Positions 1-7,743 of a stretch of 28,467 nt of DNA are shown here, one piece after another. Position numbers and translations under genes: made by a program. The notes beneath the pieces are model-generated. The model saw only the letters and a list, made by a program, of their open reading frames with translations, ran no database searches and was not told where the DNA came from. Position 1 is the stretch's first letter; every line of letters starts with the position of its first letter. The stretch spans positions 1 through 28,467 of the forward strand of contig JAHDHN010000004.1 of assembly GCA_020631295.1 (NCBI GenBank), in the 5' to 3' direction. Origin of the DNA: Rickettsiales bacterium. GTDB lineage: Bacteria; Pseudomonadota; Alphaproteobacteria; Rickettsiales; UBA8987.

Positions 1-104
1 TTAATGCCGCTGCGTTTTGGAATGGCTAATTTCAGCTGCTCGGCAATACGTTTTTTGGTGTGTTTCATGCGGTTTTCAAGGTTGTATTTTACTTCCCGCA
101 ACAT
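1..104 (-). CDS. Small basic protein of unknown function, cut by the left window edge
   Basis: An open frame on the minus strand runs off position 1. From the ATG at 104 it reads MLREVKYNLENRMKHTKK and continues with Lys/Arg-rich residues to the edge. The frame is already open upstream: the codons from 143 give a hydrophobic stretch (FYFILAPSLFFGM) that looks like a membrane anchor. A good Shine-Dalgarno AAGGAT (148-153) overlaps the virB6 stop codon and is followed five bases later by ATA, a very rare start. The true start is therefore uncertain: ATG at 104 has no clear ribosome site, while ATA at 143 has one. The position directly after virB6 suggests a further gene of the same secretion operon. 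I do not recognise the family. Confidence 0.35.
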   Translation of the reverse strand, partial: MLREVKYNLENRMKHTKKRIAEQLKLAIPKRSGI

Positions 105-145
105 GCCAAAAAACAGAGAAGGAGCAAGGATAAAATAGAATATGG

Positions 146-2641
146 TTATCCTTGTATCTGCTTACCATCCTCTTTCAGATATTGTAGATATTCTAGCATC
201 TCTTCAATTTCAACATGGCTGCCGCCTGCATCGTTTAATGCAGATCGCAATTCTCGAATGGCCTCTTCTAAATCTTTAGCTGTAATAGCCTTGTTATCAC
301 GCAATCGTTGCACAGTGGCACGGTGCTTTTCTAATGCATTATACACACGCTCGCGGCGTTCTGAGTCAAACAAGCCATTGGTAGCAAGGTAGGTGCTGAT
401 GGAATCTTTGGTGGACACTATTTTATCACGCATGCTGCCAAAACCCTTGCCCACACCAGGTGTGTGCTCCAGGCCCTTACTATAAGTCAATAGGGAGGAA
501 AACATGTTTTGGGCAACGCCATAAGATTGTTTCAGCTGGTTAATATCCTTCAATGCCGTTCCCACGGCACTTTCTGAAACCAGAGCACTTTGTTGACCAG
601 ATTTACTCATGGTTACAGCCACACCACGATATTGGAAGAATTCGATGATGTTTTTGGTGAGCTTTGGAATGAGTGACAAACAGGCGCTTAATAACATATC
701 AGTAAAAATCCATACGCCAATAAATCCCAAAATGATCTTCATTACCTTGCCTAGGCCTGTGAATTTTGGGTTGCCGCTTCCATCATCTTCAAAGCCTGTT
801 TTTTTAGAAGGGTAAGCTGCAATGAGCGGGCCTGGCACGTTGATATGCAAGTTACTTGCTTTTGTATCATCACCCTTTGTGCCTAACATATAGAGTCCGC
901 ATGCGAAAAGCGGTTTCACACTCTCACCCGCAGGTTGGCTGTTATATGCCACGGAAAGCGGGCAGGCATTCATGCCGCGATACCCATTGCCACCCGGCCC
1001 ACCATCATGCGTTACGGTATAAAAATACTCGTAATTTCCATCTAAATCGAGCGCAGGTGGGTAGGTAATTTTTACTTCCACTGTGCTGCCACCTGTTGTG
1101 GGTGTTACTACTTTTTCTTCTCCTACCTTAAAGGCATGCACTACATATTCTATGCGGTTATATTCTTGTTCATCCAACGCAGTGCCATCACTCTTTTTAT
1201 ATAGTTTATCAACAGGATCAAATTCTACCGTTTCAACACCGCTTGTATAGTCATCACAACTTTCTTTTGGTATGGCCCCAATAGGGTACCCTGTTTCTGG
1301 ATGTGTGACTACCTTATAGCGTGAACGCACAAATGTGTGGTTATACTCATCAAAATAGCCAATGGCGTTGGTGGCTGTCCAGCGATAGGTGATGGGGCGT
1401 TCTTCGTCATCCTCTTCTTTATTGAAATCTGGGTTATAGCGGCAACCATCCACAATAACAGGGTGGTCGTCTTGTTTTAAATTGGCCAGTTCAACCGGTG
1501 TGAATTTGCCGATTCTTTCCCGAATAAATTCACGCTGGTCACCCACATCAGTAGCAGTGCTTCCCATGGCGGTGGCAGTTGCGGTAATAAAGTCATCGCT
1601 TAGCTTGTCCAAATGCGCTTCATTGCGCACGATAATGGTGTCTTTTTGGTCTGCAAAAATAGTTTCTGTCAGCTCTGTGATTGGTGTGGCCATGGCACGG
1701 ATGATGGTGAACACAAAGATCATGGTAAATACCAGCTGCGAGGCATAGGCCAACAGTGAGGCAATATAGTTAATGCCCCAGCTCATGGTTTGTTTAAACA
1801 GCAAGAAGGTCATGAAAATAGGGAAGAACATGAGCAGGAAGGTCATGGCCATCATGCTGGTGGCATAACCGGAAATAAGGCGTATAAATGCCCAGAACAT
1901 GCTCACCAACCCGGTGCCTAATAGAAGTGAGAAGATAATACCAAATCCGGTGGTGCTGAGTGCCAATGCGCCAGCCAGCACGGTCATGCTATGGGTGTGC
2001 GCTTCGCCCACCATCACATTAAATAAAGAATCCACAATCTCAAAGGAGGCACCTGGTGAACTCACACCTGCCAAGCCAAAAGGCACGACCATAAAGTCGT
2101 TTATAAAGCGCAAGAAACCTTGATATACCACGCCAAAGAACGCATCGGCATTGGTGGCTAACATTGCAATGATAATTACCTTGGTGATTGCTACCACGCT
2201 CTCCCCCCATTTGCTTGGGTCCTTGAGTTTTAAGATCATTGCTAAGAAGAACAACGCAAACCACACGGCAAGTGCTGCAAAGAAAATAGGGCGCCAGAAA
2301 TCCAGCACGCCACAATAGACTTCAAACATGGAGAAGGCGACAATGGATTGCACCAAACACACCACACCAGACACAAATTTTTGGTCGTCATGCAACGGGC
2401 ATAGTACGCTGTCATAATCAATATCCGCAGCGGCATCTGGATCTACTGTCTCATCGGGGGCAATGCCGGTCACGTCAGACACATCTTTCCCGTCCACATC
2501 TTTTGCTACAAAGCCATAATCAATAGTGGCGGCAAAGGCCGCGCTAAAATGTCCGTCAGGCGTACACAGGCTTTGTGCCATGGCCGGTGTGGCCATGCAG
2601 AACAATAAAAATAACCATATGCGTGAGATTATTCGTTGCAC
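146..2641 (-). CDS. virB6: Type IV secretion inner-membrane channel protein VirB6/TrbL family
   Basis: This polytopic inner-membrane component of a type IV secretion system has 831 residues, far longer than Agrobacterium VirB6 (about 300) and like the enlarged VirB6 proteins of Rickettsiales. An N-terminal signal sequence ends near AMAQ (residues 20-23). Hydrophobic segments lie at about 92-137, 150-185, 217-280 and 285-317, with the family-typical run GYATSMMAMTFLLMFFPIF at 258-276. A hydrophilic region of about 300 residues (330-625) with several Cys follows, then a last membrane segment (634-660) and a charged, helix-rich C-terminal tail (670-831). The gene overlaps the end of virB4 by 13 bases, so the two are probably translationally coupled. 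The family call is firm. The fold and location of the 330-625 insert are inferred. Confidence 0.88.
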   Translation of the reverse strand: MQRIISRIWLFLLFCMATPAMAQSLCTPDGHFSAAFAATIDYGFVAKDVDGKDVSDVTGIAPDETVDPDAAADIDYDSVLCPLHDDQKFVSGVVCLVQSIVAFSMFEVYCGVLDFWRPIFFAALAVWFALFFLAMILKLKDPSKWGESVVAITKVIIIAMLATNADAFFGVVYQGFLRFINDFMVVPFGLAGVSSPGASFEIVDSLFNVMVGEAHTHSMTVLAGALALSTTGFGIIFSLLLGTGLVSMFWAFIRLISGYATSMMAMTFLLMFFPIFMTFLLFKQTMSWGINYIASLLAYASQLVFTMIFVFTIIRAMATPITELTETIFADQKDTIIVRNEAHLDKLSDDFITATATAMGSTATDVGDQREFIRERIGKFTPVELANLKQDDHPVIVDGCRYNPDFNKEEDDEERPITYRWTATNAIGYFDEYNHTFVRSRYKVVTHPETGYPIGAIPKESCDDYTSGVETVEFDPVDKLYKKSDGTALDEQEYNRIEYVVHAFKVGEEKVVTPTTGGSTVEVKITYPPALDLDGNYEYFYTVTHDGGPGGNGYRGMNACPLSVAYNSQPAGESVKPLFACGLYMLGTKGDDTKASNLHINVPGPLIAAYPSKKTGFEDDGSGNPKFTGLGKVMKIILGFIGVWIFTDMLLSACLSLIPKLTKNIIEFFQYRGVAVTMSKSGQQSALVSESAVGTALKDINQLKQSYGVAQNMFSSLLTYSKGLEHTPGVGKGFGSMRDKIVSTKDSISTYLATNGLFDSERRERVYNALEKHRATVQRLRDNKAITAKDLEEAIRELRSALNDAGGSHVEIEEMLEYLQYLKEDGKQIQG

Positions 2642-5085
2642 ACATACTCCTTAAACGCCGGCAGCCACTCATTCAGCTTTTCGCCTTTTTCTTCCTTGCA
2701 GCGTTGCATCAGTGCGCCATGTGCCTCGCCAGGTGCAAGCACTGCCAACTCATAGGGCATGCCAGATAAATCCAGGCTCACCGTTACCGCATCCACATTA
2801 TGCTTCAGGGTAAATTGGCGCGTGCTGACATCGTAATTACGTATTTGATGTGCTTCTGCATCGGTCAAATGCATGGCACCTGCTTGCGCATCGGTTAGTT
2901 CCGCATTGGGCAGGTATATTTGTGTTTTGGCACGCTCAATCATCCAAGGTGCAATTTGGCTGTTCAGTACACGGTCCGGGTGCTCTTCGGCGCAAATCAT
3001 CACGCCATTGCCGTCATTCAAGCGCAAAAATACCTTATGCTCTTGGAATACAGGGTTGTTGAACACTTTGAAGGACTCGTCCACCACCACCAAGGTAGGG
3101 CGAGACGGATCGGCTGCTGTAAGAATCTGATGCATCAAATAGAACACCATCGGATCCTGCGGTACATCGTCTTGAATCATATGGGTGATATCAAAGCCAA
3201 TCGTATCACGTGTGGCGAGCTTTAACTCATCCTGCTCATTATCAAATAAATGGGCGTAATCGCCCTTGCCATACCATACTGCCACTATTTCTGCAGTGCT
3301 ATATGTCTTTTTTGCCTTACCACGGCGTGCTGCCTGCAATTCCGCAGCGCTGGCAGGCGCCTCATTTTCAGCAAGTGGCCAGAATTTGGGCAGTACATGG
3401 CGCAGGCGGCGCTTCTCTGGCGGCATTTCAAACAGCTTGGTGACCAGCTGCTTTATCTTTGCATCGTCCTCTGCTGCAATTTTAGTTGCATCGGGCATAA
3501 TCAGCAATTTCAGCCAGCGATACAGGAAAATACGGTTGTCTTTATTATCAGCAATATGCAGCGGATTGTAACGCAATGTTTGCCGCTCTGACACACGCTC
3601 TACGCGTTCATAATGCCCGTCCAGCGCATTGATCAAAATCTCAGCACTGTGATTCACATCCAGATAGAAGGTCTGCGGTGCGTATTTTTGTGCTTCGGAC
3701 ACCAGAAAATTGATCAGGCTGGTTTTGCCCGAGCCATAAGGCCCAATCACCAGCGTATGGCCGTTATTATCATAATGAAAATTGAAGAAATACGGGTTAC
3801 CCTCATTGGTGCGGAACAGCGCCACATATTCGCCCCATTTATTGCCCAAACGCTTGCCTGCTGGGAAGTTATAGAGCGAAGCAAAGCCACCAATATATTG
3901 GCTGTGAATGGTGCTTAAACGATGCAGGAAGGTAAAATTGCCTGGCAGGCTGGCCCAATAGCAATCCTCCATAAACATATCTTCGCGCACTACCACAAAT
4001 CCCAGCTCACGGAATTTCTCAATGGTCTTAATCACCCGCACTTCTAGCAAATTAGGGTCTTCAGCCAGCATCATCACGCTGATTTGGTGCTCGCCATATG
4101 CAGTGGGGCTATCTTCTTCATTTTCTACCAAAGATAAAATGCCGCTGGCCTCCAGCACATCCGTATCTTCCGACATTTTCAAATAATTATATTGTTTTTG
4201 ATAGCGCTCAGAAGCTTTTTTATGGTTAATAAAGTCAAAGCTTTCAGTGATGATAAATTCTTCTGGTAGTTGCAAAAAGGCATCAATATATTCCACCATC
4301 ACCTCGTGATATTCTTTCACGCTCAGCATCGCACCAAAATAGGGTTTCTTATCAATATCCACCTCAATTTTGTTATAACCAAATTGGATATCTGGCGAGG
4401 GCAGCTGCTCTGATAAATCCACCGCAGCCAAGGGTATTGGTGTTTCACGCAGATTCATCACTTTCCCCAAAAATGCACCAATTTGGGTATAAAATGCACC
4501 ATCTTCATCTTGTTCCAGCCCCAAGCGACGCGCCGAAAAGCGCTGCAGTCGCTGCAAAATGGTATTCGTCACATTGGTGAGTTTTTTGTGACGCTCATCC
4601 AGCATATGTTGGCGGTGTTTTATTTCTACAGGATAGACCAAAGAGCGCATAAAACTTGCTGGATTCTTGGCTGAAAAGGCCTCGCCCTCAATCAGCACGG
4701 TAATATAAAGCTCATTAATAAACTGGGTGGAAAGGCGGTTTTTCTTGCTCCAAGCTTTGTTCATTTCTTTGGAGAAATTCTCCGGAAACACAGCCTCACT
4801 GCGCAGATCCTGCTTGCGGCGGATGGTGTGGATCCATAAGGCAATATTATTGCTGTCAATTGCGTCTTTCAATGCATTGCGCACGGCCTCACGTACCGAG
4901 ATAATATGATGATCATCCCTGTCTTCCACCGTTTCAAAATCAAAGCCGGTAATTTTGATCACCTGCATCAACTCACCGTTTTTGGTGATCACAGTGTCTG
5001 GGTCAAAATGGCACGCATAGGGAATAAATTCCTCAATATGCGATTCTTCCTCACCCGTTTTGTCTTTTTTACCCAATGAAAACAT
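2629..5085 (-). CDS. virB4: Type IV secretion ATPase VirB4
   Basis: This 818-residue protein is the cytoplasmic ATPase that powers assembly of a type IV secretion system and substrate passage through it. An N-terminal CagE/TrbE/VirB4 domain includes YWASLPGNFTFLHR near 376-389, and an AAA-like ATPase core follows. Walker A is GPYGSGKT (448-455) and Walker B is LVVVDE (665-670). The length matches the family, and no VirB3 domain is fused at the N terminus. The ATG at 5085 is preceded by AAGGA at a spacing of six bases. Its promoter lies at 5144-5172 and virB6 follows with overlap. virB3, which precedes virB4 in many systems, is not seen upstream; an OmpA-like lipoprotein gene lies there. Confidence 0.95.
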   Translation of the reverse strand: MFSLGKKDKTGEEESHIEEFIPYACHFDPDTVITKNGELMQVIKITGFDFETVEDRDDHHIISVREAVRNALKDAIDSNNIALWIHTIRRKQDLRSEAVFPENFSKEMNKAWSKKNRLSTQFINELYITVLIEGEAFSAKNPASFMRSLVYPVEIKHRQHMLDERHKKLTNVTNTILQRLQRFSARRLGLEQDEDGAFYTQIGAFLGKVMNLRETPIPLAAVDLSEQLPSPDIQFGYNKIEVDIDKKPYFGAMLSVKEYHEVMVEYIDAFLQLPEEFIITESFDFINHKKASERYQKQYNYLKMSEDTDVLEASGILSLVENEEDSPTAYGEHQISVMMLAEDPNLLEVRVIKTIEKFRELGFVVVREDMFMEDCYWASLPGNFTFLHRLSTIHSQYIGGFASLYNFPAGKRLGNKWGEYVALFRTNEGNPYFFNFHYDNNGHTLVIGPYGSGKTSLINFLVSEAQKYAPQTFYLDVNHSAEILINALDGHYERVERVSERQTLRYNPLHIADNKDNRIFLYRWLKLLIMPDATKIAAEDDAKIKQLVTKLFEMPPEKRRLRHVLPKFWPLAENEAPASAAELQAARRGKAKKTYSTAEIVAVWYGKGDYAHLFDNEQDELKLATRDTIGFDITHMIQDDVPQDPMVFYLMHQILTAADPSRPTLVVVDESFKVFNNPVFQEHKVFLRLNDGNGVMICAEEHPDRVLNSQIAPWMIERAKTQIYLPNAELTDAQAGAMHLTDAEAHQIRNYDVSTRQFTLKHNVDAVTVSLDLSGMPYELAVLAPGEAHGALMQRCKEEKGEKLNEWLPAFKEYVCNE

Positions 5086-5143
5086 TGCGTATCCTTATCC
5101 TATTTATGTGCAGGCACAGCACGCCCTATACGCACAGTACCAC

Positions 5144-5172
5144 ATTATGAAGGTAACAAAAGCGGATTTCAA
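5144..5172 (-). promoter_or_regulatory. Sigma-70-type promoter of virB4-virB6
   Basis: Read on the minus strand, TTGAAA (5172-5167) and CATAAT (5149-5144) are separated by exactly 17 bases, a near-consensus -35/-10 pair. The predicted transcript start is near 5137, giving a leader of about 50 nt before virB4. This suggests virB4-virB6 can be transcribed independently of the upstream lipoprotein gene. It rests on pattern matching only. Confidence 0.6.
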
Positions 5173-5295
5173 CTTTATGACATAAATAGAAAGAACTGTG
5201 TGACACTCTGTTGTCATCTACCGAGAAATATTATTCCAAACGGCCTGGCCTCCGAAGCTTAGATGTAGGAGGGGGTAGGGATAAAATACCGTTTT

Positions 5296-5952
5296 CTACA
5301 CCACAGGGCTGAGTTTAATCTCTACGCGGCGGTTGGTTGCACGGCCTTCTTCTGTGGCATTATCTGCAATGGGTTGCAGCTCACCGGCACCTGAAGTGAG
5401 CAAGCGCACGCGCTCCACACCTTGTGCAGAGATATAGCTGGCAACGGAATTGGCACGTTGCTCAGAGAGCGTTTGGTTATATAGCTCATCGCCCATATCA
5501 TCTGTATGGCCAGTTACATCCACATAGGTCTGGTTAAATTCTTTCAGCACCAATGCTACGGAATTGAGCGTGTCATAGAAATTAGGTGTGATGCTGCTTT
5601 GTGCCGTTTCAAAGGTGATATTGCCTGGCATGTTGAGCACAATATCATCCCCAATGCGCGTTACGCTAACGCCAGAATGTTGCAGCTGCTGGCGCAACTT
5701 GGCTTCTTGCTGGTCCATGTAATAGCCTGCGCCACCGCCTGCAATTGCGCCAATGCCAGCGCCAATAATAGCATGCTGGCGGCGCTCTGTAGAGCCTTCA
5801 CCTGTTAAAGAGCCTGCAATTGCGCCTACGCCTGCACCAATGGCAGAGCCAATGAGGGTTTTGCTGGCTTGGCTTTGGCCGGTATATGGGTTGCTGGTGC
5901 ATGCAGAAAGTGCAAGCAATGCTGAGGTAGAAAGCATAAGAATTTTGTTCAT
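5296..5952 (-). CDS. Outer-membrane lipoprotein with glycine zipper and OmpA-like peptidoglycan-binding domain
   Basis: The protein has 218 residues. The N terminus MNKILMLSTSALLALSAC is a lipoprotein signal with the lipidated Cys at 18. Next comes a Gly/Ala-rich double segment (about 34-77, GSAIGAGVGAIAGSLTGEG then GAGIGAIAGGGAGYYMDQ), a glycine-zipper motif thought to sit in or on a membrane. The C-terminal half is an OmpA/Pal-type domain with VDVTGHTDDMG and, near the end, EGRATNRRVEIKL, the residues that usually bind peptidoglycan. It resembles YiaD/Pal-like envelope proteins. AAGGAG lies seven bases before the ATG. It is transcribed in the same direction as virB4 across a 210-bp gap that carries the virB4 promoter, so a link with the secretion system is possible but unproven. 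Confidence 0.9.
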   Translation of the reverse strand: MNKILMLSTSALLALSACTSNPYTGQSQASKTLIGSAIGAGVGAIAGSLTGEGSTERRQHAIIGAGIGAIAGGGAGYYMDQQEAKLRQQLQHSGVSVTRIGDDIVLNMPGNITFETAQSSITPNFYDTLNSVALVLKEFNQTYVDVTGHTDDMGDELYNQTLSEQRANSVASYISAQGVERVRLLTSGAGELQPIADNATEEGRATNRRVEIKLSPVV

Positions 5953-5989
5953 GGAATCACTCCTTTATAGTTACATGAATACAGGTTCT

Positions 5990-6117
5990 ATAGAAACCTG
6001 TAGCAAAAGCAAAGATTTCTATATTTTTTTAATTGTTTCGTTCGCTTGCGCGACGGAAAACCGCCATTTACGATGGCGCTTTTCATAGAAGGTCCTGACT
6101 AAAGCAGACCCTTCTAT
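5990..6117 (+). ncRNA. Candidate structured leader RNA, copy A (upstream of the glycan operon)
   Basis: This is one of two related elements in the window (the other is at 16994-17111). Predicted helices in the plus-strand RNA: ATAGAAA 5990-5996 with TTTCTAT 6016-6022; a short GC-rich hairpin within 6038-6053; GAAAA 6056-6060 with TTTTC 6080-6084 continuing, across a C/C mismatch, into CGCCAT 6062-6067 with ATGGCG 6073-6078 around the loop TTACG; and ATAGAAGG 6085-6092 with CCTTCTAT 6110-6117. Blocks shared with copy B include TTTTTAATTGTTTCG, CGCGACGGAAAACCG, the TTACG loop and CTGACTAAAGCAGACCCTTC. Differences inside helices are mostly compensatory. It starts 38 bases upstream of the divergent lipoprotein gene and ends 84 bases before the first glycan gene. 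I match it to no known riboswitch class. A dispersed palindromic repeat is the main alternative. Confidence 0.6.
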
Positions 6118-6132
6118 GCATTACTTACGATC

Positions 6133-6162
6133 AAAAAGCAAAAACCCTTCACAGCTTTTTTT
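6133..6162 (+). terminator. Weak terminator-like hairpin between leader element A and the glycan operon
   Basis: AAAAAGC (6133-6139) can pair with GCTTTTT (6154-6160), followed by two more T. The stem has only two G:C pairs and a 14-base loop, so it would be weak. The loop holds ACCCTTC (6144-6150), a second copy of the sequence forming the 3' side of the last hairpin of element A. Competition for AGAAGG at 6087-6092 is therefore possible. Confidence 0.25.
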
Positions 6163-6201
6163 ATTCACTGTATGCACGTTCCAAAAAATGACTGAGGATA
6201 T

Positions 6202-6756
6202 GTGATAAAACGCGCGTTAGACATAATAATGGCAATAATTGGTTTGCTTATGTTGCTGCCGGTGATGCTGCTATGTTGCATTCTCATTCGGCTTAACAGC
6301 AAAGGCTCTCCGGTATTTGCTCAAACGCGTTTGGGTAGGCATCAGACGCCATTTACTTGCTATAAGCTCCGCACCATGGCGCTGGGCACTAAGCAGGCCG
6401 GTACGCATGAGGTGCAATCTGCATCTGTAACCTCTGTGGGGCGTGTGCTGCGTGCTGTGAAGCTGGATGAGGTGCCGCAATTATGGAATGTGATAAAAGG
6501 AGAGATGAGCCTGGTAGGGCCACGCCCTGGCTTGCCTGTGCAGCAAGAGCTGACGCTGGCCAGAGAGGCAAATGGTGTGTTTGCAGTGCGCCCTGGCATT
6601 ACCGGCCTGTCGCAAATTCAGCAGATTGATATGTCTACACCCCAGCGCTTGGCAGAGATGGATGCGCAGTATATACAGATGCAAAGCCTGTGGTTGGATA
6701 TATGTATCATAACAGCTACCATCACCGGCAAAGGCATGGGAGATAAGGTAGTTTAA
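6202..6756 (+). CDS. Monotopic phosphoglycosyl transferase (bacterial sugar transferase family), initiates glycan assembly
   Basis: Family members move a sugar phosphate from a UDP-sugar to undecaprenyl phosphate at the cytoplasmic face, the first committed step of O-antigen, capsule or exopolysaccharide synthesis. The 184-residue form is the small PglC-like size with one N-terminal hydrophobic reentrant helix (about 5-28). Family motifs are visible: YKLRTM (54-59), KLDEVPQLWNVIKGEMSLVG with its Asp-Glu pair (92-93), GPRP, and RPGITGLSQI. The GTG at 6202 is preceded by GAGGA. An upstream five-codon ORF (ATG at 6188, TGA at 6203-6205) overlaps this start. It opens a compact plus-strand operon; galE begins directly after its stop. 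The sugar it transfers cannot be read from the sequence. Confidence 0.88.
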   Translation: MIKRALDIIMAIIGLLMLLPVMLLCCILIRLNSKGSPVFAQTRLGRHQTPFTCYKLRTMALGTKQAGTHEVQSASVTSVGRVLRAVKLDEVPQLWNVIKGEMSLVGPRPGLPVQQELTLAREANGVFAVRPGITGLSQIQQIDMSTPQRLAEMDAQYIQMQSLWLDICIITATITGKGMGDKVV

Positions 6757-7743
6757 GTGCAAATTTTACTGACAGGTGGCGCGGGCTATGTTGGCTCGCA
6801 TTGTTATTATGCCTTGCAGGAACGATGGGGCAGTGAGGCAGAGCTGATTGTGCTGGATAATCTTTCCACAGGGCACAGAGAATTGCTGCCAGATGATACG
6901 GTGTTTTATGAAGGTGATGTGAGTGATGAAGCATTGCTTGCGCAGATATTCTCTCAGCATGAGATTACGGCGGTGATGCATTTTGCGGGCCCGTCTTTGG
7001 TGGAAGAATCGGTAGCAAAGCCAGGCTATTATCATAAGCACAACGTGGGAGCGACGATTATGCTTCTGCGGATGTGTGTGGCACATAATGTGCAGCATAT
7101 TGTGTTTTCTTCCACGGCACTTGTGTATGGCAGTCAGTCACATGAAGCGATTTCTGAGGCAGCAGAAGTAGCGCCAGAAAATCCGTATGCAGATTCTAAA
7201 TATATGGCTGAGCGTGTGCTGATAGATATGCATAATGCCCATGATATGCATGTGACAATTTTGCGTTATTTTAATGTAGCGGGTGCGGACCCAAAAGGGC
7301 GCACAGGGCAGGTGTCGGATGAGGCAACGCATGTGATAAAAAAAGCATGTGAGGTGGTGCAAGGCAAGCGTGAGATATTACCTATATATGGTACAGAATA
7401 TGATACGAAAGATGGCACCTGTATACGGGATTATGTGCATGTGTGCGATGTGGCAGCAGCGCATGTGCAAGCCTTGGAATATATGTTGGATAGTGCTGCG
7501 CCAGCGGTGCATATATTTAATTGTGGCTATGGCAAAGGCTATTCGGTGAAAGAGGTGGTGGCTGCAACAGAAGCGGTGAGCGGCGCGCCATTGCCTGTGA
7601 AAGAGGCGCCTCCACGGCTGGGTGATGCGGTGGCGCTGGTAGCAGATAATAGCTATATTCAGCGCGTGCTTGGTTGGCAGCCAAAGCATGGTGATTTGCA
7701 GGAAATTATTCGCAGTGCACTTGCTTGGGAGAGTACATTATGA
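6757..7743 (+). CDS. galE: UDP-glucose 4-epimerase
   Basis: This NAD-dependent enzyme interconverts UDP-glucose and UDP-galactose (or the N-acetylated pair). The length of 328 residues is normal for the family. Visible features are the Rossmann motif GGAGYVG (7-13), the catalytic SSTALVYG (Ser119/Thr120 region), the YxxxK pair in NPYADSK (Tyr144, Lys148), and IRDYVHVCDVA, typical of GalE. It starts at the GTG right after the stop of the preceding gene, with an AAGG eight bases upstream, and its stop overlaps the ATG of the next glycosyltransferase (ATGA). In this operon it most likely supplies a galactose-type donor for the surface glycan. Whether the substrate is acetylated cannot be decided here. 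Confidence 0.93.
   Translation: MQILLTGGAGYVGSHCYYALQERWGSEAELIVLDNLSTGHRELLPDDTVFYEGDVSDEALLAQIFSQHEITAVMHFAGPSLVEESVAKPGYYHKHNVGATIMLLRMCVAHNVQHIVFSSTALVYGSQSHEAISEAAEVAPENPYADSKYMAERVLIDMHNAHDMHVTILRYFNVAGADPKGRTGQVSDEATHVIKKACEVVQGKREILPIYGTEYDTKDGTCIRDYVHVCDVAAAHVQALEYMLDSAAPAVHIFNCGYGKGYSVKEVVAATEAVSGAPLPVKEAPPRLGDAVALVADNSYIQRVLGWQPKHGDLQEIIRSALAWESTL

Noticed and set aside
5086..5295. virB3 gene upstream of virB4
   Set aside because: The 210-bp gap has no open frame of suitable length with a ribosome site, and a promoter occupies it.
5990..6117. tRNA or tmRNA gene
   Set aside because: No acceptor stem, TTCGA loop or CCA-type end is present, and a related copy occurs in an equivalent position before ychF.
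7725..7742. TTG start of the family 2 glycosyltransferase five codons upstream
   Set aside because: The ATG at 7740 overlaps the galE stop as ATGA and has a well-placed GGGAGAG; the TTG has no comparable ribosome site.
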